Counted from the stretch's first letter, positions 34,788 to 48,100 are shown. The stretch: DNA of 64,000 bases from Hyaloperonospora brassicae (GCA_947650285.1 CANTFL010000138.1:186001-250000); one strand, 5' to 3'. Program-made: numbers and translations. The notes: generated from the sequence alone by a model not told the origin.

Positions 34788-37780
34788 ATGGACTCAGCGA
34801 CGCCGACTCGGCACTTTGCTTTGCACCACGTGAACAACCGCGCGAAGATGTCGCCGCCGCCACAACGTCGACGGGGCCGCAGCCCACTCGCGCTCCGCTG
34901 CGCTCGGCATCTGCTGGCGATCGCGTTTTTGCTCCTGAGCGCCAGCGACGCGCGCCGCGTGATCGCGGAGCACTTGCACCGTAAGTACCTGCACGACGTG
35001 TTAGGTATACATGGCTATCTTGTGTAAATAGACGGTAAATTACAATGTTGACTCATGTGGTTGTGCTGGATTTTGTGTGGGTGTGTGGCTATGGTTGTAA
35101 TTATAATGACGACTCGGACCATTATTGGAACGTTCTGATTGGTGCGCTAGCGTCGCGGCGTCACGTGGAGATCCGCGTGGACGACTTTTCGTTCTCGGAC
35201 GGACAAGAGACGCAGCCAAATGTGGCAATCAAAGCACGGGACATTCAGAGCTCAGAGCTGAGTGGATGGCCGGCGATGGACGATTTGCACGTTGTAACGT
35301 GGGACTTGACAGACGAGATGGACAAAATACCGCGCATGGAGGAACCAGCTGTTGTTGAAGTAGTGGGTCCAGTGGAGCCACTGCCAGCTGTTGTTGCCGA
35401 AGTGGGTCGGCTAGAGCCACGGACAGCAGCTGTTGGACAAGGAACAGACAGTGAACTTAGTTTTGCTCCTGGAGGAGATACTGTGGATGTGGACGTGGTT
35501 GCAACAAAGAACAGGCAGAACGTCGTCACGTCCGAGAGGATTGGCGAGTCCCGCACAGCTGTCTGGTGGTGGAGTCACGAGAAGACTGAGCTCACGACAC
35601 AAGAACAGGCTGCTGTGCTGGCAGTGGTCGTGGCGATGCTGCTGGTCATTGGGCTTGTCTTGGCAGGATTGTGGCACTTGGCGTGGTTATCATGGCGGCT
35701 GTATCGAGAGCGACAGACCCTGTGGAAACTCTTTCATGAAGAGGACCCGGTAGTGTTGGAGCAAGAGTTGCGCGAATTCCCGGCCGACCTCTTGTCACTG
35801 CGGATCAAGCAGACTGCTTGTGTGAGGCTACGCCATCTGCAGGTTGTTCGGCAGGCACAGGATTTGAAGCAGCAGCTCGAGGCGGTTGAGTTCCGTGAAA
35901 TTGAGATGGCGTTGGTGGAGATGCCACTTCACGCGGCGAGTCGGAAGGAAATGACATTTGCAGAGATTCTGACCACAGTTGAAGAAATTGCGTGCAGGGG
36001 TGAACAGGTGGCAGTGGAGATGATGCAGCTCGTTGTTCCTGCGCGCTGGAAGCAATACGTTGACGAAAAGATGTGGCTCGAAGCTCAAGATGAGAGTCTA
36101 CAGAGTTTGCACTTGGAAAACGCGCGTGTCCAGCAGCTGGCCGAGCAAATTTCGGAGCTTCTTGTGGCAAAAGTAAATTCAAATGTGGTGATTCCGAAAC
36201 CAGCGTTCCTGTCGCTGCTTGCGTCGCTCCGTCAGAATTCGGAAACGCCGTTACAGAACAGCACGAACGGGAAGGCGGCGTCTAGCGAGTTAGACGCATT
36301 TGCACGATGCTGGAGCGGTAGCATGACGGCGAGCGGCAGTGGTAGCCATCTCAGTCGCAATAAGAACAAGGATGAATTTAGCTTCTTTCTCAAGGCTTTT
36401 GACGAGGTGGCCGAGCAACAGAAGGTCCGGCAGGAACTAGCGGATGCTATTGACAAGTTCCAGTCAGCGCACGAGCCGGAACACGAACAGCTACTGCTGC
36501 TGGGGAATACAGAGATCGTGAGCAGTGGTCAGATGGTTCAACAGACGAAGCAGCCAGGTACTGCTGCAAAAGCCGGCGGTGGAACCACTGCTGCATCCAT
36601 GCGTCGTCTAGAGCGATGGGTGGACGAAGCTGAGATAATGGAGATGACTTATGTTGAGGAGGTTGAGAGCGCGCAATTCATGCTGGAAGATGCCCGACGT
36701 GACAGCTTTTGCGCCGCAGTTGTTAGCAACGATGGCAAGGGCCTCGATAGTGTCGAGACATTGGCAACCAACTTTGTCGCGCTTGGCGCCAAGCGCCAAG
36801 ATGCCATCTTGAAAGCTGGGGAAATCCTAGCCAACCGCTCGAATATGATGCTGTTGGTAAACAGTCTCCGGGGCATGTTTGATCAGCTGCGCAAGCGCGA
36901 TATAATGAAGATGAATGAGCGGCGAAACCGCGATCGCACCAAAGCCCAAGAAAAGCGTGACCGCGTGGCTCAGAAGTTCCACGACAAACAAAGGCTGATC
37001 ATTGAGAAGATTGAGCGAGCTCGCGAGGCCCAGCGACTTATCGAAGAGGAAGCGCGGCTTGAGCGACGAAAGGAGGAACTCAAGCAGTTTCGTGCTCAAA
37101 ACGCCCGGAACCGTGCATCGTTCGTCTGGACGGTAACAAAGACTGACGTGCTCGTGGTGTTGGTGATCATGGCTATCGTGTTCTTTGACAACCTGCGGGA
37201 AGTGGCTTTCGTGAAACCTTTGTGTCAGCCTGATAAAGCGCACCACTGGTGGATGGTTTCGTGGTGGACGCCGGCATCGCTCCAGGTGTTTGGTTGCGAG
37301 GTGGTGTACGGACTGAAGATCTTGGGTATCCTTCTAGCACTCGGCGTGATTTTCTTCGCCGCAGCTCAGCTCAACATGGTGGCTGTCATGTTGCCAGTAC
37401 TTGGTGCGATTGTTCTCTTTTATCTACGGGACGAATGGATGAACATGCTCTTCCGCCTGCCACTATTGCTCGTCATCTACGGCTTCAATTCAGGCATTCT
37501 TTACCTGTTCAACCGTTTCGAGGACCGCAGTACCGATGACCACGATGATCACGTGGTCAAGACGCTGGACAAGAGTGGTGCGATCACTCCAACAAGAACG
37601 AAGCGGCGGAGTTTGCTACTTTACGTACTGTTCCCGCTATCGTCGTTCCTGCTGACTGTGGTAACGGGCGTTGGTATCGCTTGTGACATCCCGGAGCAAT
37701 GCGCCACGTCAGCTTATAAGGCTGCTGCGCCTATACTGACAGGTCTGTGGGCGTTTGCACGTGGAGCTTATCGGTTATAG
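34788..37780 (+). CDS. large membrane/coiled-coil protein B, unrecognised family
   Basis: Two exons, 34788-34980 and 35151-37780, joined in phase 1 across a GTAAGT...GCTAG intron, give about 940 residues. Exon 1 carries a signal peptide or anchor (HLLAIAFLLLSASDA). A short luminal-type region follows (EIRVDDFSFSDGQ), then a transmembrane segment near residue 190 (AAVLAVVVAMLLVIGLVLAG). The next roughly 500 residues are helical, highly charged and probably coiled coil (RLIEEEARLERRKEELKQF). The C-terminus has four or more hydrophobic segments (LVVLVIMAIVFF, ILGILLALGVIFFAAA, VMLPVLGAIVLFYL, LLLYVLFPLSSFLL). It is the longer tandem paralogue of the preceding gene. Location is probably an internal or surface membrane; the function is unknown. 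Confidence 0.75.
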
Positions 37781-38260
37781 AAAATGTATGGGCAATCAAT
37801 CGCACGCCATCCGTGTGATATTTGCTGGAAGACTCTCAAGAATTTTAAAAGGTTAAAAGTACACTGCTACATTGGGATACACATTGGTGCGAGTGCGGTG
37901 CTAATTCTTGCAAAGAAGTCATCAACACGGCTGCGAAGAGTAAGTGCTTACGTTGTGTACTGCTCACAAATTGTCGCTCGCTGTCCAGACAAAACTTAAC
38001 TGCAACGTGTCTCTTGTGGCCGTTGTCATTTATTGTCACTGACAGCGGCCGTTCTTTTGGTCTGACGGATGGGCTGTATCGGTGTCAGACTCGGTGGACT
38101 ACAACTGGTGGTGGAAAGTCGAGCGCGTCCACGACTGAGGCTACAGAGAAAGTTACAAGGTTCGTGCAGACACCTCGCCATCAGAAAAGTGGTGCGGATG
38201 ATTGAGCAACGATCGACAAAGTTCGGCTTGCGAGCTTTATTTGTGGTGTCACTAGATGCT
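37781..38260. other. convergent intergenic region
   Basis: This is the 3' flank of protein B and of the tail-anchored gene on the other strand. No motif beyond short chance frames is visible. Confidence 0.5.
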
Positions 38261-39716
38261 TCACAAGTGGCAAAAAGCACACAGCAGCGCAGCCAGCGTC
38301 CCCGCTACAGCAGCAATGCCCACGAACACTGGATGCACGTCCAGCAGTGAGATTCCGTCTGCTTTTTTTCTTCGAATCGAGAATTCGCGCTTGTCTTCAA
38401 TTGTGTCGACAGGCTTTGTGCTGCGGGGAGTTTCGGGTGCCATTGCCTTCGTATGTTTTGTGTGCTTGCACAATGAAGGTGCCGCCGCTTTCTTGAGCAT
38501 TGCAGTCTCTGTCTTTCTCGCACGGCGAGTATGACGAAGGACCAGAACTTTCTCGTGCTTGAGCTTCGACAAGTTTGTAGAGATCACGGCAGGCTCATCC
38601 CCGGCATTCGAGTCCATGTCCACTGAGCTTTCGGTACAAGTCTTGCCAACACCTGCTGCGAACAAGTGATCCGAGACGTCGTTCATGTGAGACGAGGCCG
38701 CATCTTCACTTGAATCATCATCGTCTTCAGTATCCGAGTGCGAGAGAGTAGAGACAAACGGCTCACACTGACAAACCACAAGCACGAATGAGTCAAGACA
38801 ATGGAGCTACTAACTACAGCATGAGGCAATACGGGCTAACCTGAAAATCTCGTCGAAAAATGTGGTCGGGGTACTGTAGAAGCGTCTGGACGAAGCAGAT
38901 CCCCAGTGCATTGTCAACGTTTCGATCGCTGCTCTCACGTGTCGCTGCGGTATCGTGGACTCCAATCAGTTTGGCGTGATGTGTGGCGATAAACGCAGCA
39001 AGAACCTGTTCACGGACAGCGTGTTAGTGGAAACGCTCGAGCCAATGGTACAACAAGTGACACTCAACTGTTACCTTGTGAAATGGGTCGTGCGCAGAGA
39101 ACCAGCGCAGTAATTTGACCAGCGCGTCGAGGCACTCGCGCTGTTCGATAGTGATGGAATCCACTGCATTCACGAGCGGGTACAGCACTGGCTCGGGCAC
39201 AGGTTCTCCACTATCGCTAGTGGTTTGTTTGGTTACCAGGAGATAGTCCAGGGTCGACGCCAGCATCCCAGCAGGTTCACACTGGACCAGCGGCGCCTTG
39301 AGCCGTGTCAAGTACGACGTCAAGAGCGCGACGAGTATTCGACACTGGACTGCTGGTTGCGTCCGCTGGTGTCGAAACAGCGTCTTCATGATCGCGAGCA
39401 CCCGCTGTTCTTGCAGGAAGCCGTCGACGTCGCAGTTTGCATGCACTTCACGACGCGCCCAGGCAAAGAGCGTCGCATGGACTCGACAGAGCACTGCGTC
39501 TGCTGTCAGTGGAGCGCTCAACACGTCGGACGTGGGGGCAGTGCCCGCGAGGAAAACCTGTGCGAGCTCAGCGGCCGTCGTCGCCGCCTGTGCCGTCTGC
39601 GCGAGAACGACAGAGAGGAAGAGCGCAATGGAGCGGATCAGGTGCAGCAGAACCTCATCTGCTGCGGCCGTCTCGTCGATGTCGATGATGTCGTTGTGGG
39701 GACTGCTGCCCTCCAT
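38261..39716 (-). CDS. tail-anchored helical protein, unrecognised
   Basis: Three exons on the minus strand, 39716-39075, 39005-38841 and 38767-38261, join in phase 0 through GTAACA...ACAG and GTTAGC...TCAG introns, giving about 437 residues. The start MEGSSPHNDIID at 39716 is the first ATG of the frame; upstream codons to 39803 are open, so a further 5' exon is possible. Exons 1 and 2 encode a helix-rich region resembling ARM/HEAT-type repeats (QCRILVALLTSYLTRLK, ECLDALVKLLRWFSAHDPF). Exon 3 has an acidic Ser-rich linker (SDTEDDDDSSEDAASS), basic patches, and a final hydrophobic segment (VFVGIAAVAGTLAALLCAF) ending two residues before the stop. That is the layout of a tail-anchored protein with a cytosolic body on the ER, mitochondrial or peroxisomal surface. 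The partner and function are unknown. Confidence 0.7.
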
Positions 39717-40158
39717 TCCGTTTTGCACTGTGCCTGTCGGGTCGTCCAAGCGCACGGGTCGATCTCCTGTCTCCTGCGCCTGTGAACGAGCGTCGGATCG
39801 CACGGTCGCCGTCTGCTCACGTCAATGCAACTCGAGTCGTCACTGCTACTGCTATTGGGGCACCACAATGTCACAGTCTCAAGTCGACAACAACCACAAC
39901 AACACCTGTCGAGTCGTCCGCGTGATCAAACGCCAATTCAGTTGTTCCGCTGCGCCACTCGAATCGCGTCGAGCAGTTTGAGACGACGCCAGCCAAAGGA
40001 TTCGCAACAGCTGCGCGGGGCTGTGGCGCGAGGACTGCACCACCACTCGCTCAGCGTCTGTCTATCTGTCGGTCTCCTCTTTCAAATCCATCAGCTGGTT
40101 CTCGAAACGCCGTCTATCGCATGAGTAACGACACTGATGTGTGGCCATCGGCCTCTCT

Positions 40159-40230
<72 letters not shown>

Positions 40231-40340
40231 CGCTGTTCAGTGCTCGGCACTCGATCGAACGAACTCCGTTTTGCTGCTCTTCCCTGCGGATCCCGTTCAA
40301 GTGCTCTGCTCGAGCAGAGACCGCACGAGTCGCTTTTGCA
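39717..40340. other. intergenic stretch with CT microsatellite
   Basis: This is the 5' flank of the tail-anchored gene. Frames that cross it on both strands are driven by the CT/GA repeat and are not called. No core promoter motif was assigned with confidence. Confidence 0.5.
40153..40228. repeat. CT dinucleotide microsatellite
   Basis: About 38 CT repeats, with a TT interruption near the left end. CT-rich tracts near transcription starts are common in oomycete promoters, but no gene with a clear start lies immediately beside this one. Confidence 0.97.
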
Positions 40341-41061
40341 CTTGAAGCAGAGCACGAGCTGCTGCGTCGGTGCGCTGTACGGCACTTTGTGGAGGCTGTC
40401 CCTCGTCTGCCGACGTAACTTTCGACGCCGGAGCCGAAAGCCGCGGGCGAAGACCCCGCAGTTGTTTACGGACCCGCTGTCAGGATCACGTCGTACTACT
40501 GAGGCCCGTGTGCCTTCGTCTATTTCAAAGTGCATCGCGTCAACCGTCTGCAGCCCCACACGCGGATCTTCTTTTCTTGTGGTCCTGTGGATGCAACATC
40601 GATGCGCAGCTCGTTGCCGCCTGTAGCTGTCGTCTCTCTGCGGCTCCAACCGATCGATTCCATTGCACTGGGAGGTGCTGGATACCGAATACCACTCACT
40701 TACTTGCACTTGCGACGCAGACGTCTTCTTGACTGGACCATGGGATAGCGTATCAATCGATTGCAAAAGCATTTTGTTCGTACCAGGCAGTGGCTGGAAG
40801 TGCAAATGTGGCAGCTGTAGTGCAGCTCACACTTGCAGTTGGGCCTCACCTAATTCGTCCGTGAAGATGGTAGAGGCTTTATGTACGGGCCGTGACACCT
40901 TCAAGTGTACCGACAATGGCTGCGCTGTACAGCAGTCTCAATGTCTTTACTGGCTGACTGATGAGCTGAGCATCCTCATCTTAGCTGCACGAGAAGCTGC
41001 TGGTCCGTCAGCTTCTTGTCGTAGGAAAGAAAAGCAGTCAGAGAGTCCTTTCACACTTTGA
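40341..41061 (+). pseudogene. possible decayed Cys-rich gene, unrecognised
   Basis: The last open piece (40663-41061) contains over ten Cys, in patterns such as LTCTCDAD, KCKCGSCSAAHTCSW and FKCTDNGC, and ends with a stop. Upstream, readable frames in the other phases (for example one reading CAFVYFKVHRVNRLQPHTRI around 40500-40560) look as if they belong to the same broken protein. The spacing of Cys suggests a metal-binding or disulphide-rich module, but no family is recognised. It could also be chance in GC-rich DNA. Confidence 0.3.
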
Positions 41062-44000
41062 TCGGATAGCGACAAAACCTGTCGCTTCGTTTCGTGTCGA
41101 CATCGACGCGTTGTGTCAAAACGAGCGACTGCATCCTCTCATCGTTGGCGGTCACGCATCGCGCTCCAGGAGCGAGAGTTTCTCGATATCCAGACACGTG
41201 ATGCGCACAAGATCGTGCACCCGTCACTTTGCGTACGGAGATATTACCAGGTCGGCTTCTTTTTTGGCAAAAGAAGTAGCTGCATTAGCAGCTAATCCGG
41301 CTCTCTTTCGACGCTGATGCTCCGCATATCACAAAGAACGATTGGCACGTGGTCATTCAGTGTGATAGAGACGCGGCGACGGATGGGCTTTCGCCAAGAC
41401 GCGACGTCCAGCAACATGTCCAAACCACATTTGCGCTGCGCATTGAGAGCCTGAGAAAAAAAGTAATGCGCGTCCACAATCTTATCACTATGCTCGCCGA
41501 GCTCGGGCTGGGGATCATCACACTCCACTACATTGAGCTGCCTGGACAAATGCTTGTTCCTTCATTGTTTTTTACGACAGTGCATAGCCACGCGTATGGG
41601 TGGAAGCGTCACATGATCTTGGATTCTTACGGCAAGCAACGGTTGGACTTGTTTTGCGAGCTCACCTTGGCGCTATCGAATGCAATGTCGAGGTTGGTGA
41701 CGATGATACATTTGAAGCACATACATGGAGCAAATTCACCAGCGATTCCATATCTGTCCTACTACTCGTTGTCCGAAGCGCCCTTCGTTCTGTACATTTA
41801 CGATGCTTGACATCTGTGACTCGGCGCTGCAACAAGCGTAGATATTGGGCATAACGATTGTGAGTGCCACATGCTGGTGGGAAGCAGATCTGCTGCGCCC
41901 TCCTGGTTACACAATTTGTATCGACGTATCCTGCAGCAAAGTTGGCGTCTTCACGCTGCAGCATTCTTTCCAGCATCTTAGTTCCAGACGCATGTGGTGG
42001 TAACTTGACCCATGACATATTCCCTCGTTCGACTGCACAATCGTTTGCCCTACTGACTTGATGCGGTTTCTCATTCAGCGCTTGTGATTCGTATGTCACA
42101 TCCTACCTCAAAGATGGTCACGTTGCCCCGTTTTCGCGACAACAAAGCGACTAAGCACTTGAGGATGACCGTAAGATCCGTGTGGACCTGCAGTATGTAC
42201 AGACCGAACGGTCTCGTGATGACGTCAGCCCGATTTCCTCTCTCTCACACAGAGCGTCAATCTTTGTGCATACTATCCGATGGCACAAAGTTTTTTGCTG
42301 ACGGCTCAAAGGTCATTCACGTGGGAAAGAATCGATTATAAGGCAAGGAGCCTCCCGCTACGATCCTCTGCTTTAGATCCAGTGGTACACGTCATACAGA
42401 CCGATTGGAAAAAGTCTCTGCTATCAACGCATGTCTTCACTTTACCTTCTAGGAGCACCGCGTCACTTCCCATTCCTAGTGTTCCCGTGATATCTCTGAC
42501 CGACGCTTTATCCACCAGCATTGAATATGTTCAATGCTGGCAAAGGGATGGCTAGCAATGGGGAAAAGACAAAAATACTCGTGCATTGTGGAAGAGATGA
42601 CACTATTCGGGCGACACTCACACACAAGATGGCGGTCCCACTATCTGGCAAGGCACGGCACACAACCGGTTGATTTTCTACCTAGCTGAAAATCACCAGC
42701 TCCTGCAGCAATGCTGCTTACTACAATAGCCATCACGCAAAACCTTAAGGAGTTGGAAAGATCTACTCATTGCACAGGTCGCTTCTGTACATTACTCGTC
42801 GCGCCCTTGGAACCGTACAAATCATTACTCGTTGCGGCCCAGAAAATCAACTAGTCGTTGCACCCTTTGACAGGTCTGTCTAGACTGACATTATGACCGT
42901 CGCACTATTTTCTTATATACCTACCCATAGTGATGTCGCGAGAGCTAGAACCGAACAAGGTGAGCCCGCAGCGTGATCAACACGGTCAACATGGCTGTCG
43001 ATGCGAACACTGCATGTTCAAATAATATGCAGCGATTTAGTTACCTTTACGAGTCCGCGTTTCCACGAATGCTTTCAGGATAACTTCGCGCAGTATGTAA
43101 TAACACACTACTCATTGGCTGTTATAGATCGCTGATCGACCAACAAAGCACCAGCTACTGCGAAAAGGCGCTGATTTGTGAACAACAAGACAGCAAACGC
43201 ATCGGTATTTGGATATCGTTGTTGCGCGGTTATCCAGAAACACACTGAGATACAATACATAGAAACACTGTTCCCTTCTCCCACTCAAGTAAGTGTTACC
43301 GTTAAGAAGATTGCACTTCCTCTACACTTTCAGTGTACGTAGTTTGGGGTCTCTGTCAATATTGTACTAAGTGTGGACAGATTGTCTTGCCGTCAGCACC
43401 AGCGTCGTGTGCCCCGTTTAAGGGCGCAGTAAGCCATTGTTATTGTAGCGTTCATCGTAAATTAGACCCGCACTGGCAAAAGTTCAAACTTCTGACGAGT
43501 TGCGATATCTCTGGTCTCGTCCCTCATCTGCTGTACTGTTCTAACCTGTCAGTCCCCTTTGTCGGCATGCTGCATCAAAAATAAGCATGAAAACCTTAAT
43601 TGGTCAGGGCTTTCTTCATTAGCCGGAGCTGGGATAAACCGCCTCATTGTTGTCTTCCCCCCGTTGTAGCTTTTATGGGAGGCTGGATCTTGACAGATCT
43701 CAGCCAGCTTCGGCAGGTGCGCTATCTCGTATTTACAAAGTCTTCAAATGTCCATTGTATTGTCGAATCGAAACTGCCAGGTTTGCGACTAGATCCCTGA
43801 TGTCCTCCTGATCTGAACTGAATTTATAGCAACAAGTGGATTTATGGCAGAAGCCTACTCGCGGATGACCTATAATTGCCAAATGTACTCTAGGATGAGA
43901 GCTACACTCCGGATCATGCAGCACTCAAGCAGTTAATAATGATTGTAAGCTCGACCTTACTTCATTGTGTAGGTCTACAAGACTAGTTGCTTGCACAGTA

Positions 44001-45109
44001 TCATCTTTCCGGGCGCCTTGTCCTCCATGCGCTGCCAGAGTTGTCGGATACAGACTAATTGCCGATAGTAGGTTTCTATCTTTCTGATCATCTCAGAATC
44101 GCAAGGCTGATGCTTTGACGTGGCGTTTGATGCAAAAGTAGGAGACCGATACGTTCCTAGCCAGGAGTGCGATCAGGAAGCGCAATCAGAGGCACGTGGA
44201 CACGTGCAGGTGTTTGGCACAAAAATGACATGTTCCTTAGCTACCCGAAGATCGAATGCCTTAGGTCATTCAAGCCAACAGTTTGTGCCACATAAGCCAA
44301 CACGTGGCAGATGCAGCAGCTGAGGTTGTTGGTATTACTGCGGCGGTGGCGGTACGAATGGCAATGTGATTAATGTCATGTAGCCCTTACGGTCCAAGCA
44401 CATGGCTGCTGCGCGATGCTGCGGTACCGACTAAAAATGACTTGTGGTAAGGAACAAGTACCCACAAAAACCCGCATGTCGTGTAGACACGTTATTGTGT
44501 TGGATCACTCGGTATTGCGTTCTAAGAAAAGTAATTTTCTCGATTAGAAGGAAATGCATCAACTAGCTGACAGCCGTCTTGTTTTGTGATATAGTCGAAC
44601 AAGACAGTAGAAAATACTCGATAAGCGACGTGTATTGTGATCAAAGGTCACGAAATTAGTTTGTCTAATCTTTGTGCGCGCGAGAGATCTCTCCTCGTTA
44701 ACGCTTTCGCAAAGAGCAGATAAAAACGTGCTTGCAAAAATGTCCACCGATTTTTCTACATGGTCAGCTACTTAATCTGACTCCATTAGATAGCCTTGAG
44801 CATGTTTACACCCCGAATAGTCCAAACGCACTACCCCCAGAACAACATGATTCGATTCGATCTCAGGGCTACTCTCCGACTGACGCGTATTGGTCGAGTG
44901 CTGATGCAGCCAGTGCGGGTATGTACCTTCGTGCACAGTGTTTAGTAAAAACACGTTGATACATTCATTCGCACCAACTTCGCTATCCTCCCTCGGTAGA
45001 TGCCCTTCCTCGTGAAGCGATTCCGATCGAAGGGCGAAGTATGTACGTTGACTATTGAACACAAACAAACACTTTGCGGAGACAGAAGCCCGACGCCACT
45101 TGCTCATGC
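41062..45109. other. gene-poor region with unresolved frames on both strands
   Basis: At 41292-42099 both strands stay open for 85-150 codons. The plus-strand frame 41349-41810 and the minus-strand frames 41292-41549 plus 41662-42099 (which could be joined through a GT...AG at about 41550-41668) are both plausible and cannot both be real. I recognise neither. A perfect hairpin lies at 42515-42540. From 42.6 to 45.1 kb I see no gene, only short frames. Confidence 0.35.
42515..42540. repeat. perfect 11-bp hairpin
   Basis: CCAGCATTGAA and TTCAATGCTGG are exact reverse complements with a four-base TATG loop. It lies in gene-poor DNA. It may be a chance palindrome, the end of a lost LTR, or a structured RNA fragment. 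Confidence 0.85.
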
Positions 45110-48100
45110 TTACTCGAGCTTCACGCCACCGCTGCCGGCTTCGAGTCGCTCGACGTGAAGACGCACATGCCGAATCTCGAGCAAAATCTCGTCGAATCCA
45201 GCCTTCATGTGGTCCCAGCGAGCCTGTGCGCGATCCTGCCGCCTCAGAATTGATTTGAGCATTTCGCCCCAGAACGCGCTGTTGAATGCGACAGCAACAA
45301 CCACAAGCCACTGGAACCACGTGATGTACTCGAAGCCGAAGACGTCGTCCATGATGACAGGGACGTTGGATACGAGGATAGTAAGCACCAACGACATGCA
45401 CGCTGCGAGCTGCATGTATCCGTTCGACAGCATCCGCGTGAACACTGGATCCGTGAAGTGACGCACTGTGTAGGCTCGGAGCACCTCCGTGAAAGCCAAA
45501 CCCAAGAACACCATCGTCTGCGTGCGACCCAGACCCTCCGAAAGGCAATCGTAGTCGCGTCCTCCCTCACAGTACATTGTGGCGTTTTCGAACGAAGACA
45601 TGGCTGCCACTTCTTCGCCAAAGATGTACATCCCGTCGGTGCCCCGTGCAGCACAATTGCCATACGTTCGCCACCCGTCGTTCATGCCTCCCCAGCGAAG
45701 GCACGTCACGTCTGTGTAGTCTGTGCCACGGGGACCGCCACCAGCGTAGTAGATATCGTCCGATAACAGCTCGCCAAAGTTCCAGTACAGTCCCAACAAA
45801 AAGGTAGTCAGGGCGCCTGCTAGCAGCAGGAAGGCATTGAACAGCACAAGCAGCCACAGACGTCCGACAATCAATGGCGAGCCCTTGTGACGAGGCTTGT
45901 CGTTCATGATGTGCGGGTCGCCCTTCTCCAAGCTCAATGCTACGGCAGGCATCCCGTCGGTAAACAGGTTGAGAAGCAGAATATGGAGCGCTTCCAGTGG
46001 AAGCGGAAACCCTCCAGCCACCGACAAGAAGATGAGCACGATCTCGCCAATGTTCGTGGACAGCAAGAACATGACAAACTTCTGGATGTTGGCGTAAATG
46101 ACTCGTCCCTTCTCCACTGCCGCCACGATGCTGCAGAAATTGTCGTCGGTCAGGATCATGTCAGAAGCGCCCTTGGCGACCTCGGTGCCCGATATGCCCA
46201 TGGCCACGCCAATATCCGCTTCCTTAAGCGCTGGTGCATCGTTGACGCCATCGCCAGTCATCGCAGCAATGAGGCCTTGACGTTGAAGCGACTTGACGAT
46301 CTCGATCTTATCTTCCGGCTTGGCCCGAGCAAACACCAACGTACGCGAGGTGATCTCGTCGATGTCGGCTGGTGGGAGATACGCGTTTCCCTTGAGACGA
46401 AGTTTGGTGCAGTCCGTTGCTTGAGCTTCGAGATCAGCACCGACTTGCAAGAGGTCAATGTTCTTGGCAATTGCGACTGCCGTGGCTAGGTAATCTCCCG
46501 TGATCATCACGGTGCGAATGGAGGCTACGCGTGCAGTCGCGATGGCATCACGCACTCCGTCGCGCTCTGGATCAATGGATGCCATTAGACCCAAGAACAC
46601 GAGCGGCTTGGCAAGAGCAGCAAATTTCTCGTCGACATCGTCGCAATCGCGGGCGTAAGGCAGTTCATGCAATGGTTGGATGGCTACTGCGAGCACGCGA
46701 AGAGCCTGCGATGACAACTCCTCCACAGCCGCGGCAATCTCATTACGGTGCACACTGTTCAGCGGCTCAAACGTGCCGTTTCTTCGGCAGTACTGAGTAC
46801 AGTTTTGCAGAATGTAATTTGGAGCGCCCTTGACGCTGGCCACGAGCTTCGGCGCTACGGCACCAGGGAGCACTAGTGCGTCAAACATCCCAGAGCCATG
46901 TACGACTGGAACCGCGTTCACTGTGATCATCATCTTGCGCGACGAGCTAAATGGCACTTCGACGAGGCGTGGGTAGTCTTCCAGCAGATTTTCTTCCCAG
47001 ATGCCTGCTTTTGCAGCTGCTACGACCAATGGAGCCTCGGACGAGTTGCCGAATGGTAACCATCGTGAAGTATCGCCATCATCGTCTTCAACTTCCTTGA
47101 GTTGCGTGTTACTGCAGAGCACGGAGGCCATCAGAGTGGCTCGGACTTGAACGTTTCCAGCCTCAGCAGGAGCTTGGTTGACTCCGTCAGACGAGAGGAT
47201 TGCGCCTTCGGGGTTAAACCCCTTGCCGGTGATCGTGTACTCTCGGAAATCGCCCCAGAGCTTCACAGCAGTCATCTTGCCCTCTGTCAGGGTACCCGTC
47301 TTGTCTGTGCAAATGACTGAAGCTGCACCTAGCGTCTCCACGGCTGCAAGCTTCCGCACGAGCACGTTTTTCTTTATCATGTCGGCCGTGCCAGACGACA
47401 GACAGATCGTCACGACCATTGGCAAACCTTCCGGCACGGCACTTACTGCAATCGACACGGCGGTCATGATCATCGTCAAATACGTCGGTCGGTCGGGATG
47501 GCGAGGGTCGTCCGTGCCGCGGACCATGCCGACAATAAAGACCAGCAGCGCCACGCTCAGCGCAATCATGCCCATGATAAAGCCCATGTGGTGCAACGCT
47601 CTCTGCAGTGGCGTGAGCTTGGGCTGGTGCTTTGCAATGCAGTCGCCAACTGGATTGCGGATCCACTTGCGCGCGCCTGAGGCGGTGGGGACCTCACTCT
47701 GCGCTTGTAAGAGCGCTGCAATCGAGCCGACACGCGTGTGCATGCCCGTCTCCACGACCACGCCGCGTGCGTTCCCTGCGGTGATCGTCGTGGACGAAAA
47801 CACCATATTCCCAGCCGTCAGCTTGGCAGGCTTCGAGGCACTTGCGAGCGGTGCATTGTACTTCTTCGGCACGTCTTCCGACTCGCCCGTGAGCAGCATC
47901 TCGTTGCATTTCAAGTCCACGCTCGTAAACAGCCGCATGTCGGCCGGCACGACGTCGCCCGTGACGAGAATCACGACGTCGCCCGGCACGAGCAGTTTGC
48001 TGTCGACCACTTGCTGCACACCGTCGCGCAGCACGAGCGACTGCGGGCTCGACAGACTCGCGAGCGCAGCCAGCGCGTTACTGGCCGAGTACTCTTGGAA

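Noticed and set aside
40062..40805. 247-codon minus-strand frame ending in an Arg-Glu repeat
   Set aside because: It crosses the CT/GA microsatellite, which stays open in every frame; no conserved motif elsewhere in it.
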